From the NCBI GenBank assembly GCA_029238785.1, contig JAQWFN010000058.1, positions 1 to 54,057 of the forward strand: 54,057 nt of DNA, given 5' to 3'. The translations under genes and the position numbers were made by a program. This document shows, piece by piece, positions 8,393 through 16,300 of this stretch. How positions within the stretch are numbered: position 1 is the first letter of the stretch; each line of letters opens with the position of its first letter. The notes below the pieces were generated by a model. That model was not told where the DNA came from, searched no databases, and was given only the letters and a program-made list of their open reading frames with translations. This DNA comes from Flavobacteriales bacterium. GTDB taxonomy: Bacteria; Bacteroidota; Bacteroidia; Flavobacteriales_D; Sanyastnellaceae.

Positions 8393-9235
8393 TTAAATCC
8401 CGAGTTTTGCGTTGAGTAATCGGCAAAATCTAACCGACATATCATTGAAGTAGCGCTTTGTTCGATAAGATCCAACCCATTGAACTCCATGGATGGCATT
8501 GGTCAAAAACAACTCATCTGCCGCCAATAAGTTCTGCGGTGTTAAAGTGCACTCATACACCTTGATGCCGTTTTCTAAAGCAAGGTTGATGATGTTCATA
8601 CGCATGGTTCCGGCAACCGGACCTTCATCTAATCCTGATGTGTATAGTACTCCATTACTTACCAAGAACACATTGCTGGAGGTAGCTTCAATAATCGACC
8701 CTTTGTAGTTTTGAACAAGGGCGTCATCAAGCCCCTTTTCATGAGCAAATAAAGCAGCTTGAATATAAACTTGGCATTCAATGCGCTTATAAACTGCTAA
8801 ACGATTCAGGTCCTTTTTGAATTCAACACAAAGATCAACATTCCTTCCTTGTTCGTTTAGGGTAAAGCGGTTATGTTCCAAAGAATTTGCCTCAATGATG
8901 TATTCCAGTTCATTGCCAATGGGCAGGTAGTAGCCCGCAGATTTCCGGCAAAAGGTCACCCTAACGCGACCACCTTTTTCGATTTGGTTTCGCTCACTTA
9001 GGGCAATAATTTCTTTTTCTAATTTTTGAAGCGTAAAGTCGATCGGACGCTCAATTTTGTAAGCATCCATGGTTTCTAAGACTCTCGAGAAATGATGGTC
9101 GAGGAAAACGGGCTTACCGTCGATTAGTCTGATGGTCTCAAAAAAGCCATCTCCATAATGAAAACCTCTATTGCTAACAGGAAGAGCTGGTCCGTTAACA
9201 GGGTAATAAGTGCCATTGTAAAATACCTCGTTCAT
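8393..9235 (-). CDS. Class IV PLP aminotransferase, probable aminodeoxychorismate lyase
   Basis: This 280-residue fold-type IV PLP enzyme has the N-terminal NRGFHYGDGFFETIR motif, the Schiff-base lysine in LAVYKRIECQ (K150), IEATSSNVFLV and GPVAGTMRMNII (phosphate-binding loop). The family contains 4-amino-4-deoxychorismate lyase (PabC, giving p-aminobenzoate and pyruvate), branched-chain aminotransferase and D-amino acid aminotransferase. Length and the FFETIR motif favour PabC, and folP lies about 3 kb away, but the substrate is not proven. It is second in a two-gene operon, 6 bp after the HAD phosphatase. Confidence 0.8.
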   Translation of the reverse strand: MNEVFYNGTYYPVNGPALPVSNRGFHYGDGFFETIRLIDGKPVFLDHHFSRVLETMDAYKIERPIDFTLQKLEKEIIALSERNQIEKGGRVRVTFCRKSAGYYLPIGNELEYIIEANSLEHNRFTLNEQGRNVDLCVEFKKDLNRLAVYKRIECQVYIQAALFAHEKGLDDALVQNYKGSIIEATSSNVFLVSNGVLYTSGLDEGPVAGTMRMNIINLALENGIKVYECTLTPQNLLAADELFLTNAIHGVQWVGSYRTKRYFNDMSVRFCRLLNAKLGI

Positions 9236-9241
9236 CTTGCG

Positions 9242-9724
9242 CTAAGCTATTAAATCGATGTACTTTTTCAAAGGAGCATTGGTAGGAATTAACACTCCTT
9301 GTACACCAACCTTTTCTCCAGCGTCACAATCGCGTTGTTTGTCGCCAATCATGTATGATTTCGAGGGGTCAATATCGTACTTGGCAAGTGCGCGTTCAAT
9401 CATCAAGCTACCCGGTTTCCGACTCAAGGATTTGCCAAAATCATCGTGGTGCGGAGAATAATAGATTTCGGTAATCTTAATCCCATTTCTTTTAGCTTCG
9501 CGAAGCAAATATTCATGGATTTCAGCCACATCTTCATGAGTATAAAGCCCCTTAGCAATTCCTCCCTGATTGGTAATCAGAATCAGTAAATAACCTCTCT
9601 CCTGAAAAACTTCAAGTGCGTTCCATAGATCAGGAAGAATGGTGAATTCTCTGAGGTGTTTGGTGTAATCTCCTGGGTCGTGGTTGATAACACCATCACG
9701 ATCTAAAAAAATGGCTTTGTTCAT
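9242..9724 (-). CDS. HAD-IIIA phosphatase, GmhB-like, without zinc-loop cysteines
   Basis: The 160-residue HAD hydrolase has FLDRDGVIN with nucleophile D8 and acid/base D10, ILITNQGGIAKGLY (motif II, Thr in ITNQ), the SRKP lysine (motif III) and MIGDKQRDCDAG (motif IV). This architecture matches D-glycero-D-manno-heptose 1,7-bisphosphate 7-phosphatase (LPS heptose synthesis) and the HisB phosphatase domain. In characterised GmhB the loop C-x-H...C-x-C binds zinc; here it reads SPHHDDFGKSLSRKP, with serine at all three cysteine positions and the histidine kept. It therefore either lacks zinc or has another substrate. No other heptose gene is nearby. The start is supported by a -7 box 4 nt upstream. 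Confidence 0.8.
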   Translation of the reverse strand: MNKAIFLDRDGVINHDPGDYTKHLREFTILPDLWNALEVFQERGYLLILITNQGGIAKGLYTHEDVAEIHEYLLREAKRNGIKITEIYYSPHHDDFGKSLSRKPGSLMIERALAKYDIDPSKSYMIGDKQRDCDAGEKVGVQGVLIPTNAPLKKYIDLIA

Positions 9725-9728
9725 AACA

Positions 9729-9736
9729 CAAAGGTG
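9729..9736 (-). promoter_or_regulatory. -7 promoter box, CACCTTTG, 4 nt before the HAD gene
   Basis: One mismatch to TAnnTTTG (C for T at the first base), exactly 4 nt from the ATG. The remaining sequence between 9737 and 9932 shows no gene or clear structure. Confidence 0.5.
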
Positions 9737-9932
9737 ATGATTATCTCTATTGCAGCCAAACAGCCAAGCTCAGATGCCCAAGCTCTTTTTAAATTGTTGA
9801 AAAAGAAGTGATAACGTAATACTAGCGCCTTTTATTATCGCATTCCTATTTGCTTACTTTGTGCTGTTGATCGTTTAGTGGGGCTGCCATAGCCAGTAGT
9901 CCCTTGCACCGCTAAAAACAACTTCACCATCC

Positions 9933-11744
9933 ATGACTTGGCCGAACACTGATCTGAAAGGGGCAATGCCCGCTGTATTTGCAAGGATCTCTCACCAATC
10001 CTTGCGCTTTTCAAAAGACTTGAAATGTGCCTTTGTGAGCATAAGTGGCAATAACAATGTTTTTGCTTTGAACGACGATCAAATGATCGGAAAGCACATC
10101 GATGATTTCCCCATTTCAGAGGTCTCTAAACAACATTTTAAGTCGGTTTGCGAATCACTCGATTCCAAAAACACGGCAAAACGAATTGTTCTTAACGAAA
10201 CTAATGATGATTTTGAGCATTGGTTGATTCGAGTGTCGGGAAATTCAGAAGACTACCTTGAACTCCACGCCATAGCAAATGAGTCTGGAAAAATATTGAA
10301 GAACAGCTACGACGATTTGTTCAGGTATAGAAAAGAACACGTTTTAGTGGTCAACAAGAATGCCGAGATTCAATACCTCAATCGATGTTTCTTAGGATGG
10401 CCGGTATCTACATCCATGGGAAGGAACGTGGCTTCACTTTTTCCGGCTGATGAAAAGCAAGGTTTTTTGGATGAAATCCTTAAGGTGCACGAAACAAAAA
10501 ATGAATCGCAAATAGAATTAAGCGTTCCTTTTTTGCAGCAGGTCCATTATTATATTGCTGATATTCAGCCCATGGCAAACGAGGAGGGGTCGGTGCTTAT
10601 CGAGCTTTTTGACCAAACCAAAGAGAAAAAGAGAAGTCTCGATAGTGAAGAAAAAGCACTGCTTTTTGAAACGGTCCTTGATGGTATGGACCACGCTGTT
10701 TTTGCTGCAAACGCTCAGGGTGAAATCTTATTTCAAAACAGTGCAATCCAAAAATTCTTCGGAAGACGTTTTAATGGCCTTATTGAGTTTACACATGCCA
10801 CTGCTGGTCATTGGCTAAAGAACGATAACAAAACACCAATTAACCTTTTCGATTTGCCTTTCACGCAAGAATTGGATGAAATCGACCCTGCTGTTGAATT
10901 CGAGTTTTTTTATGAAGTAAATGAAAAGGAAGTTCCTTTCGAAATTAGCTGCTCAAAAGTGCAATTCACCGCAGGCGCTGAACTTGCTGTTTGGCAATTC
11001 CGAAACATTTATGACGCATTTAGTGCACGAAAGAGAATGGAAGAGGCAAATGCTAGTCTCGACGATTTTGTGCGTGCTACTGCACACGACCTTCGTTCTC
11101 CAATCTCTAACATGAAGAATTTATTCAATCTTCTCGATAAGGTTGAAGATGAATCGAAAAAAAACTTTGTGCTCGAAAAGGTGTGCGACTCTGTATTCAA
11201 ACTAGACGAACTCTTGAACGGATTAATGCAAATGGTGGATGCTCAAAACAACCAACATTTGATGATTGAACAACTTGATTTTCAGCAAGTATTGAACTTT
11301 GTGTGTAATGATCTGGAAGACCGAATTGAGGAATCTGGAGCCAATATCAAAGCGAGTTTTGAAGTCGATAAAGTGGTTTACAATAAGGCTTACCTAAGGA
11401 GTATCCTACACAATCTGATTTCAAACGCTATCAAGTATAGAGATCAAAATAAACCGCTTGAAATCACGGTCTCAAACAGAAAAAACAACAACGAAATCTG
11501 GCTCCGTGTTGAAGATAATGGTATGGGGATTGACCTCGAGAAACATGGGGAACTCTTGTTCCAACCTTTTAAAAGATTGACTAACGTTGGGAGTGGCAAG
11601 GGAATCGGACTAAGTCTGATTAAACAGTTTGTAGAGAAAAATGGAGGTCAAATCTTTGTCGATAGCGAAGTTGGAGTGGGCACAACTTTCGTTTGTGTAC
11701 TCAATCCTTTTTCTACCAGCATACTTCAGCCAAGCCTCTTCTAA
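9933..11744 (+). CDS. Cytoplasmic PAS-domain sensor histidine kinase
   Basis: The 603-residue protein has no signal peptide or membrane segments, so it should sense an internal signal. Two or three PAS-like regions lie at residues about 20-130, 135-230 and 245-365 (for example VLVVNKNAEIQYLNRCFLGWPV and VFAANAQGEILFQNSAIQKFFG). The HisKA helix carries the phospho-acceptor H385 in ATAHDLRSPISNM. The ATPase domain has the N box (NLISNAIKYRD), G1 (VEDNGMGID) and G2 (GKGIGLSLIKQF). No receiver or response regulator is adjacent, so it is an orphan kinase. Its stop overlaps that of the convergent CsaA-like gene by 4 bp. No promoter box is obvious upstream. Confidence 0.9.
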   Translation: MTWPNTDLKGAMPAVFARISHQSLRFSKDLKCAFVSISGNNNVFALNDDQMIGKHIDDFPISEVSKQHFKSVCESLDSKNTAKRIVLNETNDDFEHWLIRVSGNSEDYLELHAIANESGKILKNSYDDLFRYRKEHVLVVNKNAEIQYLNRCFLGWPVSTSMGRNVASLFPADEKQGFLDEILKVHETKNESQIELSVPFLQQVHYYIADIQPMANEEGSVLIELFDQTKEKKRSLDSEEKALLFETVLDGMDHAVFAANAQGEILFQNSAIQKFFGRRFNGLIEFTHATAGHWLKNDNKTPINLFDLPFTQELDEIDPAVEFEFFYEVNEKEVPFEISCSKVQFTAGAELAVWQFRNIYDAFSARKRMEEANASLDDFVRATAHDLRSPISNMKNLFNLLDKVEDESKKNFVLEKVCDSVFKLDELLNGLMQMVDAQNNQHLMIEQLDFQQVLNFVCNDLEDRIEESGANIKASFEVDKVVYNKAYLRSILHNLISNAIKYRDQNKPLEITVSNRKNNNEIWLRVEDNGMGIDLEKHGELLFQPFKRLTNVGSGKGIGLSLIKQFVEKNGGQIFVDSEVGVGTTFVCVLNPFSTSILQPSLF

Positions 11745-12073
11745 TGAACGCGTTGACCGTTTTCAACGGAATGATCACTTCTTAGTAAGCTTATTCCCCT
11801 ATCTGTACTGAGTCCCAAAACAAGGCACTCGCTCATGAGCTTTCCGATTTGCTTTTTAGGGAAATTGATAACGGCTATAAGCTGTTTTCCAATGAGTTCT
11901 TCCACTTGGTACAGCTCACAGATTTGTGCACTGCTCTTCAAGATTCCATATTCACCAAAATCAATCTGTAAAATGTAGGCGGGCTGACGGGCTGCTGCAA
12001 AAACTTCCGCACTGAGAACGGTTCCCACACGCATTTCAACTTTAAGGAAGGTTTCGAAGTCTGTTGTGTTCAT
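11741..12073 (-). CDS. tRNA-binding domain protein, CsaA-like
   Basis: The 110-residue protein is a single OB-fold EMAP/tRNA-binding domain: FLKVEMRVGTVLSAEVF at the N-terminus, then LQIDFGEYGILKSSAQI, LIGKQLIAVINFPKKQIGKLMSECLVLGL near residues 65-95. Length and layout match CsaA, a dimeric protein with tRNA-binding and reported export-chaperone activity in Bacillus. No other features are present. It ends with a 4-bp convergent overlap with the histidine kinase. Confidence 0.88.
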   Translation of the reverse strand: MNTTDFETFLKVEMRVGTVLSAEVFAAARQPAYILQIDFGEYGILKSSAQICELYQVEELIGKQLIAVINFPKKQIGKLMSECLVLGLSTDRGISLLRSDHSVENGQRVH

Positions 12074-12103
12074 GTTGTTGCTTTAATCAGGCTTAAGATA
12101 GCA

Positions 12104-12156
12104 AGTTCTGAGTGTGTTGTTGAGAACAGCTTCTACTTTTAGATTTCCTCAGAACT
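12104..12156. repeat. 9-bp inverted repeat upstream of mutA
   Basis: AGTTCTGAG at 12104-12112 is matched by CTCAGAACT at 12148-12156, 35 nt apart, in the 185-bp gap between the CsaA-like gene and mutA. It could be a regulator site or a weak hairpin. No T-tract follows. Confidence 0.4.
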
Positions 12157-12232
12157 CGCTAAATGTTGTAAAAAGTACCCTTATGTGGAGAAGATGCAGG
12201 CTTTAGAGGTTTTCCATAAAAGGCATTCGTTG

Positions 12233-12240
12233 TACTTTAG
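12233..12240 (+). promoter_or_regulatory. Probable -7 promoter box, TACTTTAG, for mutAB
   Basis: One mismatch to TAnnTTTG, 10 nt before the first of three nested ATGs (12251, 12255, 12259). I see no cobalamin riboswitch in the leader. Confidence 0.4.
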
Positions 12241-12250
12241 TCGTCTAAAC

Positions 12251-12262
12251 ATGAATGAATGA
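12251..12262 (+). other. Three-codon mini-ORF (MNE-stop) overlapping the mutA start
   Basis: ATG AAT GAA TGA reads from 12251; its stop codon TGA (12260-12262) overlaps the mutA ATG (12259-12261) as ATGA. A second out-of-frame ATG at 12255 opens a seven-codon frame. Such an overlap could permit termination-reinitiation. Whether it is translated is unknown. Confidence 0.35.
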
Positions 12263-13611
12263 GTTGGCCAAAATTTGACTTGGGAGACTTTCCCCAACAA
12301 ACCAAAGAAAGCTGGAAGAAAAAGGTGATTGCCGATCTAAAAGGAAAACCTTACGAAGACCTTTCTTGGGAGGTGGATAAAGACTTGATCCTCGATTGCA
12401 TGTACACAGATGATGAAGGACTTGAGATAATCCGTATTCCAGCTAGAGCCATGCAGAGCGATACGAACGAGTGGTTAATTCATCAGGATTTTAAAGGTCT
12501 AGGATCAAAAATGAATGCTGAAATCCTAGAGGCTTTAAAAAATGGAGTGAACTCAATTGGTTTTACCTTGAGCGACCTTCATGAAAACCCAAAGGCGCTC
12601 GATGGCGTGTATCAAAACATGTTACGACTTCGTCTAGATTGCAGCATTTCTGATTTCAATAAGTCTAGTCTAAAAGACCAGATTAAAACGCTCGATTTTA
12701 GTGCAGATTATAGTGCATTAGTACTTGATGTGTTTACTGAAAAAGAGGTGTCTAAGAGTTTGATTGTGAATGCGATAAGTGAAATTAAAAACATTTATTC
12801 TTGGCGGCTAAAACTGAATGTTTCGGTGTTCACAGAAGCTGGTTTTGGTCCGGTAGATGCCCTAGCACTTGCTGCTTTAAAGTTGACTGATTTACTTGAT
12901 TTAGCCGCTGAAGCGGGAGTGGATGAAAAAACGCTTTATGAGCATTTAGAAGTGGAGCTTTGTATGGGAAGAAGCTATTTAGCAGACGTCGGACTAATTC
13001 GTTCGATGAGGGCAATGCTGAATAAAGTACTGAGAATGTGGAGCGGCGATATTAAGGCTGAAATCCCTGTTTTTATTCAAGCCAATAGCGCTCGTTTCAA
13101 CTTGAGTCGTCTAGATGCCTACAACGGTCTTTTGAGAGGAACAATCGCGGGAATGTCGGCAACAATCGGTGGTGCCGATGCAGTGATGATTCGTCCTTTC
13201 GATGAGCTATGGGCGAACAGCGCTGAGGCTCTGAGGTATGCGAGAAATACACAGCATCTCCTTAAAGAAGAAAGCATGCTCGACGCGGTGCAAGACCCTA
13301 TGAAAGGGGCACTAATCGTTGAGAAGCTTTGCGCTAAGCTGCTTGAAGCGGGGTGGAATAAATTTCAAAAATGGAGCGATGAAGGGACATACCTAGAGCT
13401 TCTGAGTCAAGGGGTAATTGAAAATGCAGCGGAAAAAGCGGCTGCACATCTTCAAAAACAACTCGATGAGCAGTCACTCATTTTGCTTGGAGTAAATAAA
13501 TATAGCGCTCCTCACAGCTCGCTGCCTGAAATGAAAGCACTTGAAGCAGCAGCTGAAATCAAAGCCTTTCGCTGGGCTGAGAAACATGAATCTAAATCAG
13601 AAAAGGCATGA
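12259..13611 (+). CDS. mutA: Methylmalonyl-CoA mutase, small subunit
   Basis: The 450-residue protein is the non-catalytic partner of the heterodimeric mutase that interconverts (R)-methylmalonyl-CoA and succinyl-CoA. It has the mutase barrel (for example [44 protein letters not shown], residues about 275-320) but lacks the full cobalamin domain. At 450 residues it is shorter than classical MutA (about 620), the short form usual in Bacteroidota. The start is certain because an in-frame TGA lies just upstream (12256-12258). It overlaps mutB by 4 bp (ATGA), so the two are translationally coupled. Confidence 0.93.
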   Translation: MSWPKFDLGDFPQQTKESWKKKVIADLKGKPYEDLSWEVDKDLILDCMYTDDEGLEIIRIPARAMQSDTNEWLIHQDFKGLGSKMNAEILEALKNGVNSIGFTLSDLHENPKALDGVYQNMLRLRLDCSISDFNKSSLKDQIKTLDFSADYSALVLDVFTEKEVSKSLIVNAISEIKNIYSWRLKLNVSVFTEAGFGPVDALALAALKLTDLLDLAAEAGVDEKTLYEHLEVELCMGRSYLADVGLIRSMRAMLNKVLRMWSGDIKAEIPVFIQANSARFNLSRLDAYNGLLRGTIAGMSATIGGADAVMIRPFDELWANSAEALRYARNTQHLLKEESMLDAVQDPMKGALIVEKLCAKLLEAGWNKFQKWSDEGTYLELLSQGVIENAAEKAAAHLQKQLDEQSLILLGVNKYSAPHSSLPEMKALEAAAEIKAFRWAEKHESKSEKA

Positions 13612-15743
13612 ATAAGCTGAAAAACCAAGATTGGAGAGTCGGACTAGATTTGCTTGAGCCTTCAGGGAAAAGCGCTAAAACGAGTCTTACAACGGCTGAA
13701 GATATAGTACTGAAGTCAAGTTACGAACGTTCTGATGCTGAGGTACTTATAGGCAAATCTTATGTAGCAGGAATTGCGCCTTTCCTGCGCGGACCATACA
13801 GTACGATGTATGCTTCTCGCGCTTGGACTGTTCGTCAATACGCTGGTTTTAGTACTGCCAAGGAGTCCAACGCCTTCTATCGCAGAAATTTGGCTGCCGG
13901 ACAAAAAGGTTTGAGTGTGGCTTTCGACTTGGCCACGCACAGGGGGTATGATAGTGACCACCCAAGAGTAGTTGGCGATGTAGGTAAAGCAGGTGTAGCC
14001 ATTGATAGTGTGGAAGATATGAAACTGCTCTTTGATGAAATCCCCCTCGATAGAATGTCGGTTTCAATGACCATGAACGGGGCGGTGGTGCCCATCATGG
14101 CTTTCTACATTGTTGCTGCAGAAGAGCAAGGAGTGGAGAAGCACTTGTTGAGCGGAACCATTCAAAACGATATTCTTAAGGAGTTTATGGTGAGGAATAC
14201 CTACATCTATCCGCCTTTGCCATCAATGAAAATCATTTCAGACATCTTCGAATACACTTCGCAAAAGATGCCTAAATTCAATTCAATCAGTATTTCAGGC
14301 TATCACATGCAAGAGGCGGGAGCCACGGCTGATATTGAGCTGGCTTATACTTTGGCTGATGGCTTCGAGTACCTGAAAGCGGGTGTGGCTGCGGGCTTAG
14401 ATATTGATGATTTTGCACCTCGATTGAGTTTTTTCTGGGCTATCGGGATGAACCACAGCATGGAAATTGCTAAGATGAGAGCGGCTCGTTTGCTTTGGGC
14501 GAAATTGGTGAAGACTTTCAATCCAAAAAATGAGAAATCACTGGCCCTAAGAACGCATTGCCAAACATCGGGCTGGAGTTTAACTGAGCAAGATCCTTTC
14601 AATAACGTGGCCCGAACTTGCATCGAAGCTATGGGCGCTGTAAGTGGCGGAACCCAGTCGCTTCACACGAATGCTCTGGATGAGGCAATAGCGCTGCCTA
14701 CCGACTTCTCAGCAAGAATTGCTCGAAATACGCAGCTCTTCATTCAAGAAGAAACCGGACTTTGCAACACTGTTGATCCTTGGGGAGGTTCTTATTTTAT
14801 GGAGAGTCTGACAGAAAGCATTGCTGAAAAAGCCTGGAAACTCATGGAAGAGGTGGAAGAACTTGGTGGTATGGCGAAGGCGATAGAAACCGGTATTCCA
14901 AAAATGCGCATCGAAGAGGCTGCAGCTAAAAAACAAGCTCGTATTGATTCAGGAAGAGATGTTATTGTTGGGGTGAACCAATACACCACGGAGGATGAAA
15001 CAGATATTGAGATCTTAGAAGTAGATAACACTGCTGTTAGAAATGAGCAAGTAGAACGTTTGAAAGAGCTGAGATCTGATCGAAATACGGCAAAAGTTGA
15101 AGCGGCCTTGGAGGCTTTAGCGGCGGCAGCAGCGTCAGGACAAGGAAATTTGCTTGAATTAGCAGTTAATTGCGCCAGAGAACGCGCTACTCTAGGCGAG
15201 ATTTCTGATGCTATGGAAAGAAGCTTCGGTAGGTTTAAGGCGAAAATTAGAAGTATTTCAGGAGTTTATTCTGCGGAAGCTATGGACGATAAAGATTTTG
15301 AAAAAGCACGACAATTGGCCGATAATTTTGCCGAAAAAGCGGGGAGAAGACCACGGATCATGGTGGCGAAGATGGGACAAGATGGTCATGACAGAGGTGC
15401 TAAGGTAATTGCGACAAGTTTTGCCGACCTCGGCTTTGATGTTGATATTGGTCCGCTTTTCCAAACGCCTGAAGAAGCAGCAAAACAAGCGGTAGAAAAT
15501 GATGTGCATGTGCTTGGTGTTTCTTCTTTGGCTGCCGGACACAAAACGCTTATTCCTCAAGTGATGGAAGCACTAGAAAAGGAAGGAAGAGACGATATCC
15601 TTGTTGTTGCAGGAGGGGTGATTCCTAAACAAGACTATGATTTCCTTTATGAAAGGGGAGTTGTGGGGGTGTTCGGACCAGGAACAAAGATTGCTCGGGC
15701 GGCTTCTGATATTCTTAATTTATTGCTGAGCGTTTACGAATAA
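13608..15743 (+). CDS. mutB: Methylmalonyl-CoA mutase, large (catalytic, B12-binding) subunit
   Basis: The 711-residue protein has the substrate barrel ([30 protein letters not shown] near residue 60; [16 protein letters not shown] near 105) and a C-terminal cobalamin domain with DGHDRG (D592, H594 as lower axial ligand), then [16 protein letters not shown] and VVAGGVIP. It carries out the adenosylcobalamin radical rearrangement between methylmalonyl-CoA and succinyl-CoA, linking propionate, odd-chain and branched-chain catabolism to the TCA cycle. MeaB and epimerase genes are not in the window. A strong terminator lies 52 nt past the stop, inside the convergent XRE gene. Confidence 0.97.
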   Translation: MNKLKNQDWRVGLDLLEPSGKSAKTSLTTAEDIVLKSSYERSDAEVLIGKSYVAGIAPFLRGPYSTMYASRAWTVRQYAGFSTAKESNAFYRRNLAAGQKGLSVAFDLATHRGYDSDHPRVVGDVGKAGVAIDSVEDMKLLFDEIPLDRMSVSMTMNGAVVPIMAFYIVAAEEQGVEKHLLSGTIQNDILKEFMVRNTYIYPPLPSMKIISDIFEYTSQKMPKFNSISISGYHMQEAGATADIELAYTLADGFEYLKAGVAAGLDIDDFAPRLSFFWAIGMNHSMEIAKMRAARLLWAKLVKTFNPKNEKSLALRTHCQTSGWSLTEQDPFNNVARTCIEAMGAVSGGTQSLHTNALDEAIALPTDFSARIARNTQLFIQEETGLCNTVDPWGGSYFMESLTESIAEKAWKLMEEVEELGGMAKAIETGIPKMRIEEAAAKKQARIDSGRDVIVGVNQYTTEDETDIEILEVDNTAVRNEQVERLKELRSDRNTAKVEAALEALAAAAASGQGNLLELAVNCARERATLGEISDAMERSFGRFKAKIRSISGVYSAEAMDDKDFEKARQLADNFAEKAGRRPRIMVAKMGQDGHDRGAKVIATSFADLGFDVDIGPLFQTPEEAAKQAVENDVHVLGVSSLAAGHKTLIPQVMEALEKEGRDDILVVAGGVIPKQDYDFLYERGVVGVFGPGTKIARAASDILNLLLSVYE

Positions 15744-15744
15744 A

Positions 15745-16209
15745 CTACGATTGTTCGAAGGACTCAAAAGAGCCGTCGTCATAAAAACAAATTACCCTCA
15801 CAAGCTTCTTGTGGGGGTTTTTCTTTACTGATGGGCTTGGTTTGTATGAAGCTGAATCTTCATAATCTGAAACAGACATCTCGTGGAATTCAGGAGAGCC
15901 ATTTTTTGAAAAACCTTCCGTTACATTTGTAACACCTTCATGAACTTGGCCTTGTTCCTTGCTCGTTACATTTGTAATATTAGTTTCTCTGGTATCAATT
16001 TCTATATCACCTTTACCATGTAAAAGCCAGTTGGTAGATAGCTTAGGGAAGGCTTCTGTAAGCTTGCTGATAAATGAAACACTGGGCTTGTTTCTCCCAT
16101 TGATGATATGCGAAATGGCCGATCGCTGAACGCCTGTGAGCTCTGCGAGGTCTTTTGGACTGATGTTGTAATGAACAATGATCTGGGCAATGCGGTCTGA
16201 AAATGCCAT
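15745..16209 (-). CDS. XRE-family helix-turn-helix regulator, probably autoregulated
   Basis: The 154-residue protein has an N-terminal Cro/CI-type HTH (residues about 5-62: KDLAELTGVQRSAISHIINGRNKPSVSFISKL) followed by LSTNWLLHGKGDIE, a common tail of these domains. A low-complexity linker contains two TNVT tetrapeptides, and the end VRVICFYDDGSFESFEQS is a short conserved-looking module. Orphan regulators of this shape are common in Flavobacteriales; targets are unknown. The promoter lies in an array of four TTACAAATGTAA-like palindromes, and two perfect copies inside the gene encode the TNVT peptides (see the repeat entries). No phage genes are nearby. It converges with mutB with 1 bp between the stops. 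Confidence 0.85.
   Translation of the reverse strand: MAFSDRIAQIIVHYNISPKDLAELTGVQRSAISHIINGRNKPSVSFISKLTEAFPKLSTNWLLHGKGDIEIDTRETNITNVTSKEQGQVHEGVTNVTEGFSKNGSPEFHEMSVSDYEDSASYKPSPSVKKNPHKKLVRVICFYDDGSFESFEQS
15795..15824 (+). terminator. mutB terminator embedded in the opposite-strand XRE coding sequence
   Basis: CCCTCACAAG (15795-15804) pairs with CTTGTGGGGG (15808-15817) in a 10-bp stem with one U-G wobble and a 3-nt loop, then TTTTTC. It is oriented for mutB and lies wholly within the 3' coding region of the minus-strand XRE gene. Confidence 0.85.
15921..15977. repeat. Two intragenic copies of the TTACAAATGTAA palindrome
   Basis: Perfect copies (TTACATTTGTAA on the plus strand) at 15921-15932 and 15966-15977 have centres 45 bp apart, about twice the 22-bp phase of the upstream array. 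On the coding strand they encode parts of VTNVT and ITNVT. Confidence 0.75.
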
Positions 16210-16221
16210 GTCAAATAATTT

Positions 16222-16300
16222 TTACAAATGTAACGATTAAATGTTACAAAAGTAAATAGCATGATGTTACAAATGTGTCGAATGTTGATTACAGATGTAA
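16222..16300. promoter_or_regulatory. Phased operator array upstream of the XRE gene
   Basis: Four copies of a near-palindrome lie at 16222-16233 (TTACAAATGTAA), 16244-16255 (TTACAAAAGTAA), 16267-16278 (TTACAAATGTGT) and 16289-16300 (TTACAGATGTAA, within the 16-nt GATTACA-GA-TGTAATC). Centres are 22, 23 and 22 bp apart, so all face the same side of the helix. The first copy contains the -7 box of the XRE gene. The last reaches the end of fmt. Binding by the XRE protein is inference. Confidence 0.75.
16225..16232 (-). promoter_or_regulatory. -7 promoter box, TACATTTG, for the XRE gene, inside an operator repeat
   Basis: Perfect TAnnTTTG match on the minus strand, 15 nt before the ATG at 16209, lying within the first palindrome of the array. 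The second palindrome also contains a perfect match (TACTTTTG, 16247-16254). Confidence 0.6.

Noticed and set aside
9765-9932. Small RNA or small gene in the 208-bp gap before the histidine kinase
   Set aside because: No convincing reading frame, promoter-terminator pair or strong hairpin.
12074-12258. Cobalamin riboswitch upstream of the B12-dependent mutAB genes
   Set aside because: No B12-box-like sequence and no extended multi-helix structure; only one 9-bp inverted repeat is visible.
15745-16209. Phage repressor marking a prophage
   Set aside because: The HTH is CI-like, but all neighbours are housekeeping genes and there are no phage structural, integrase or att sequences.
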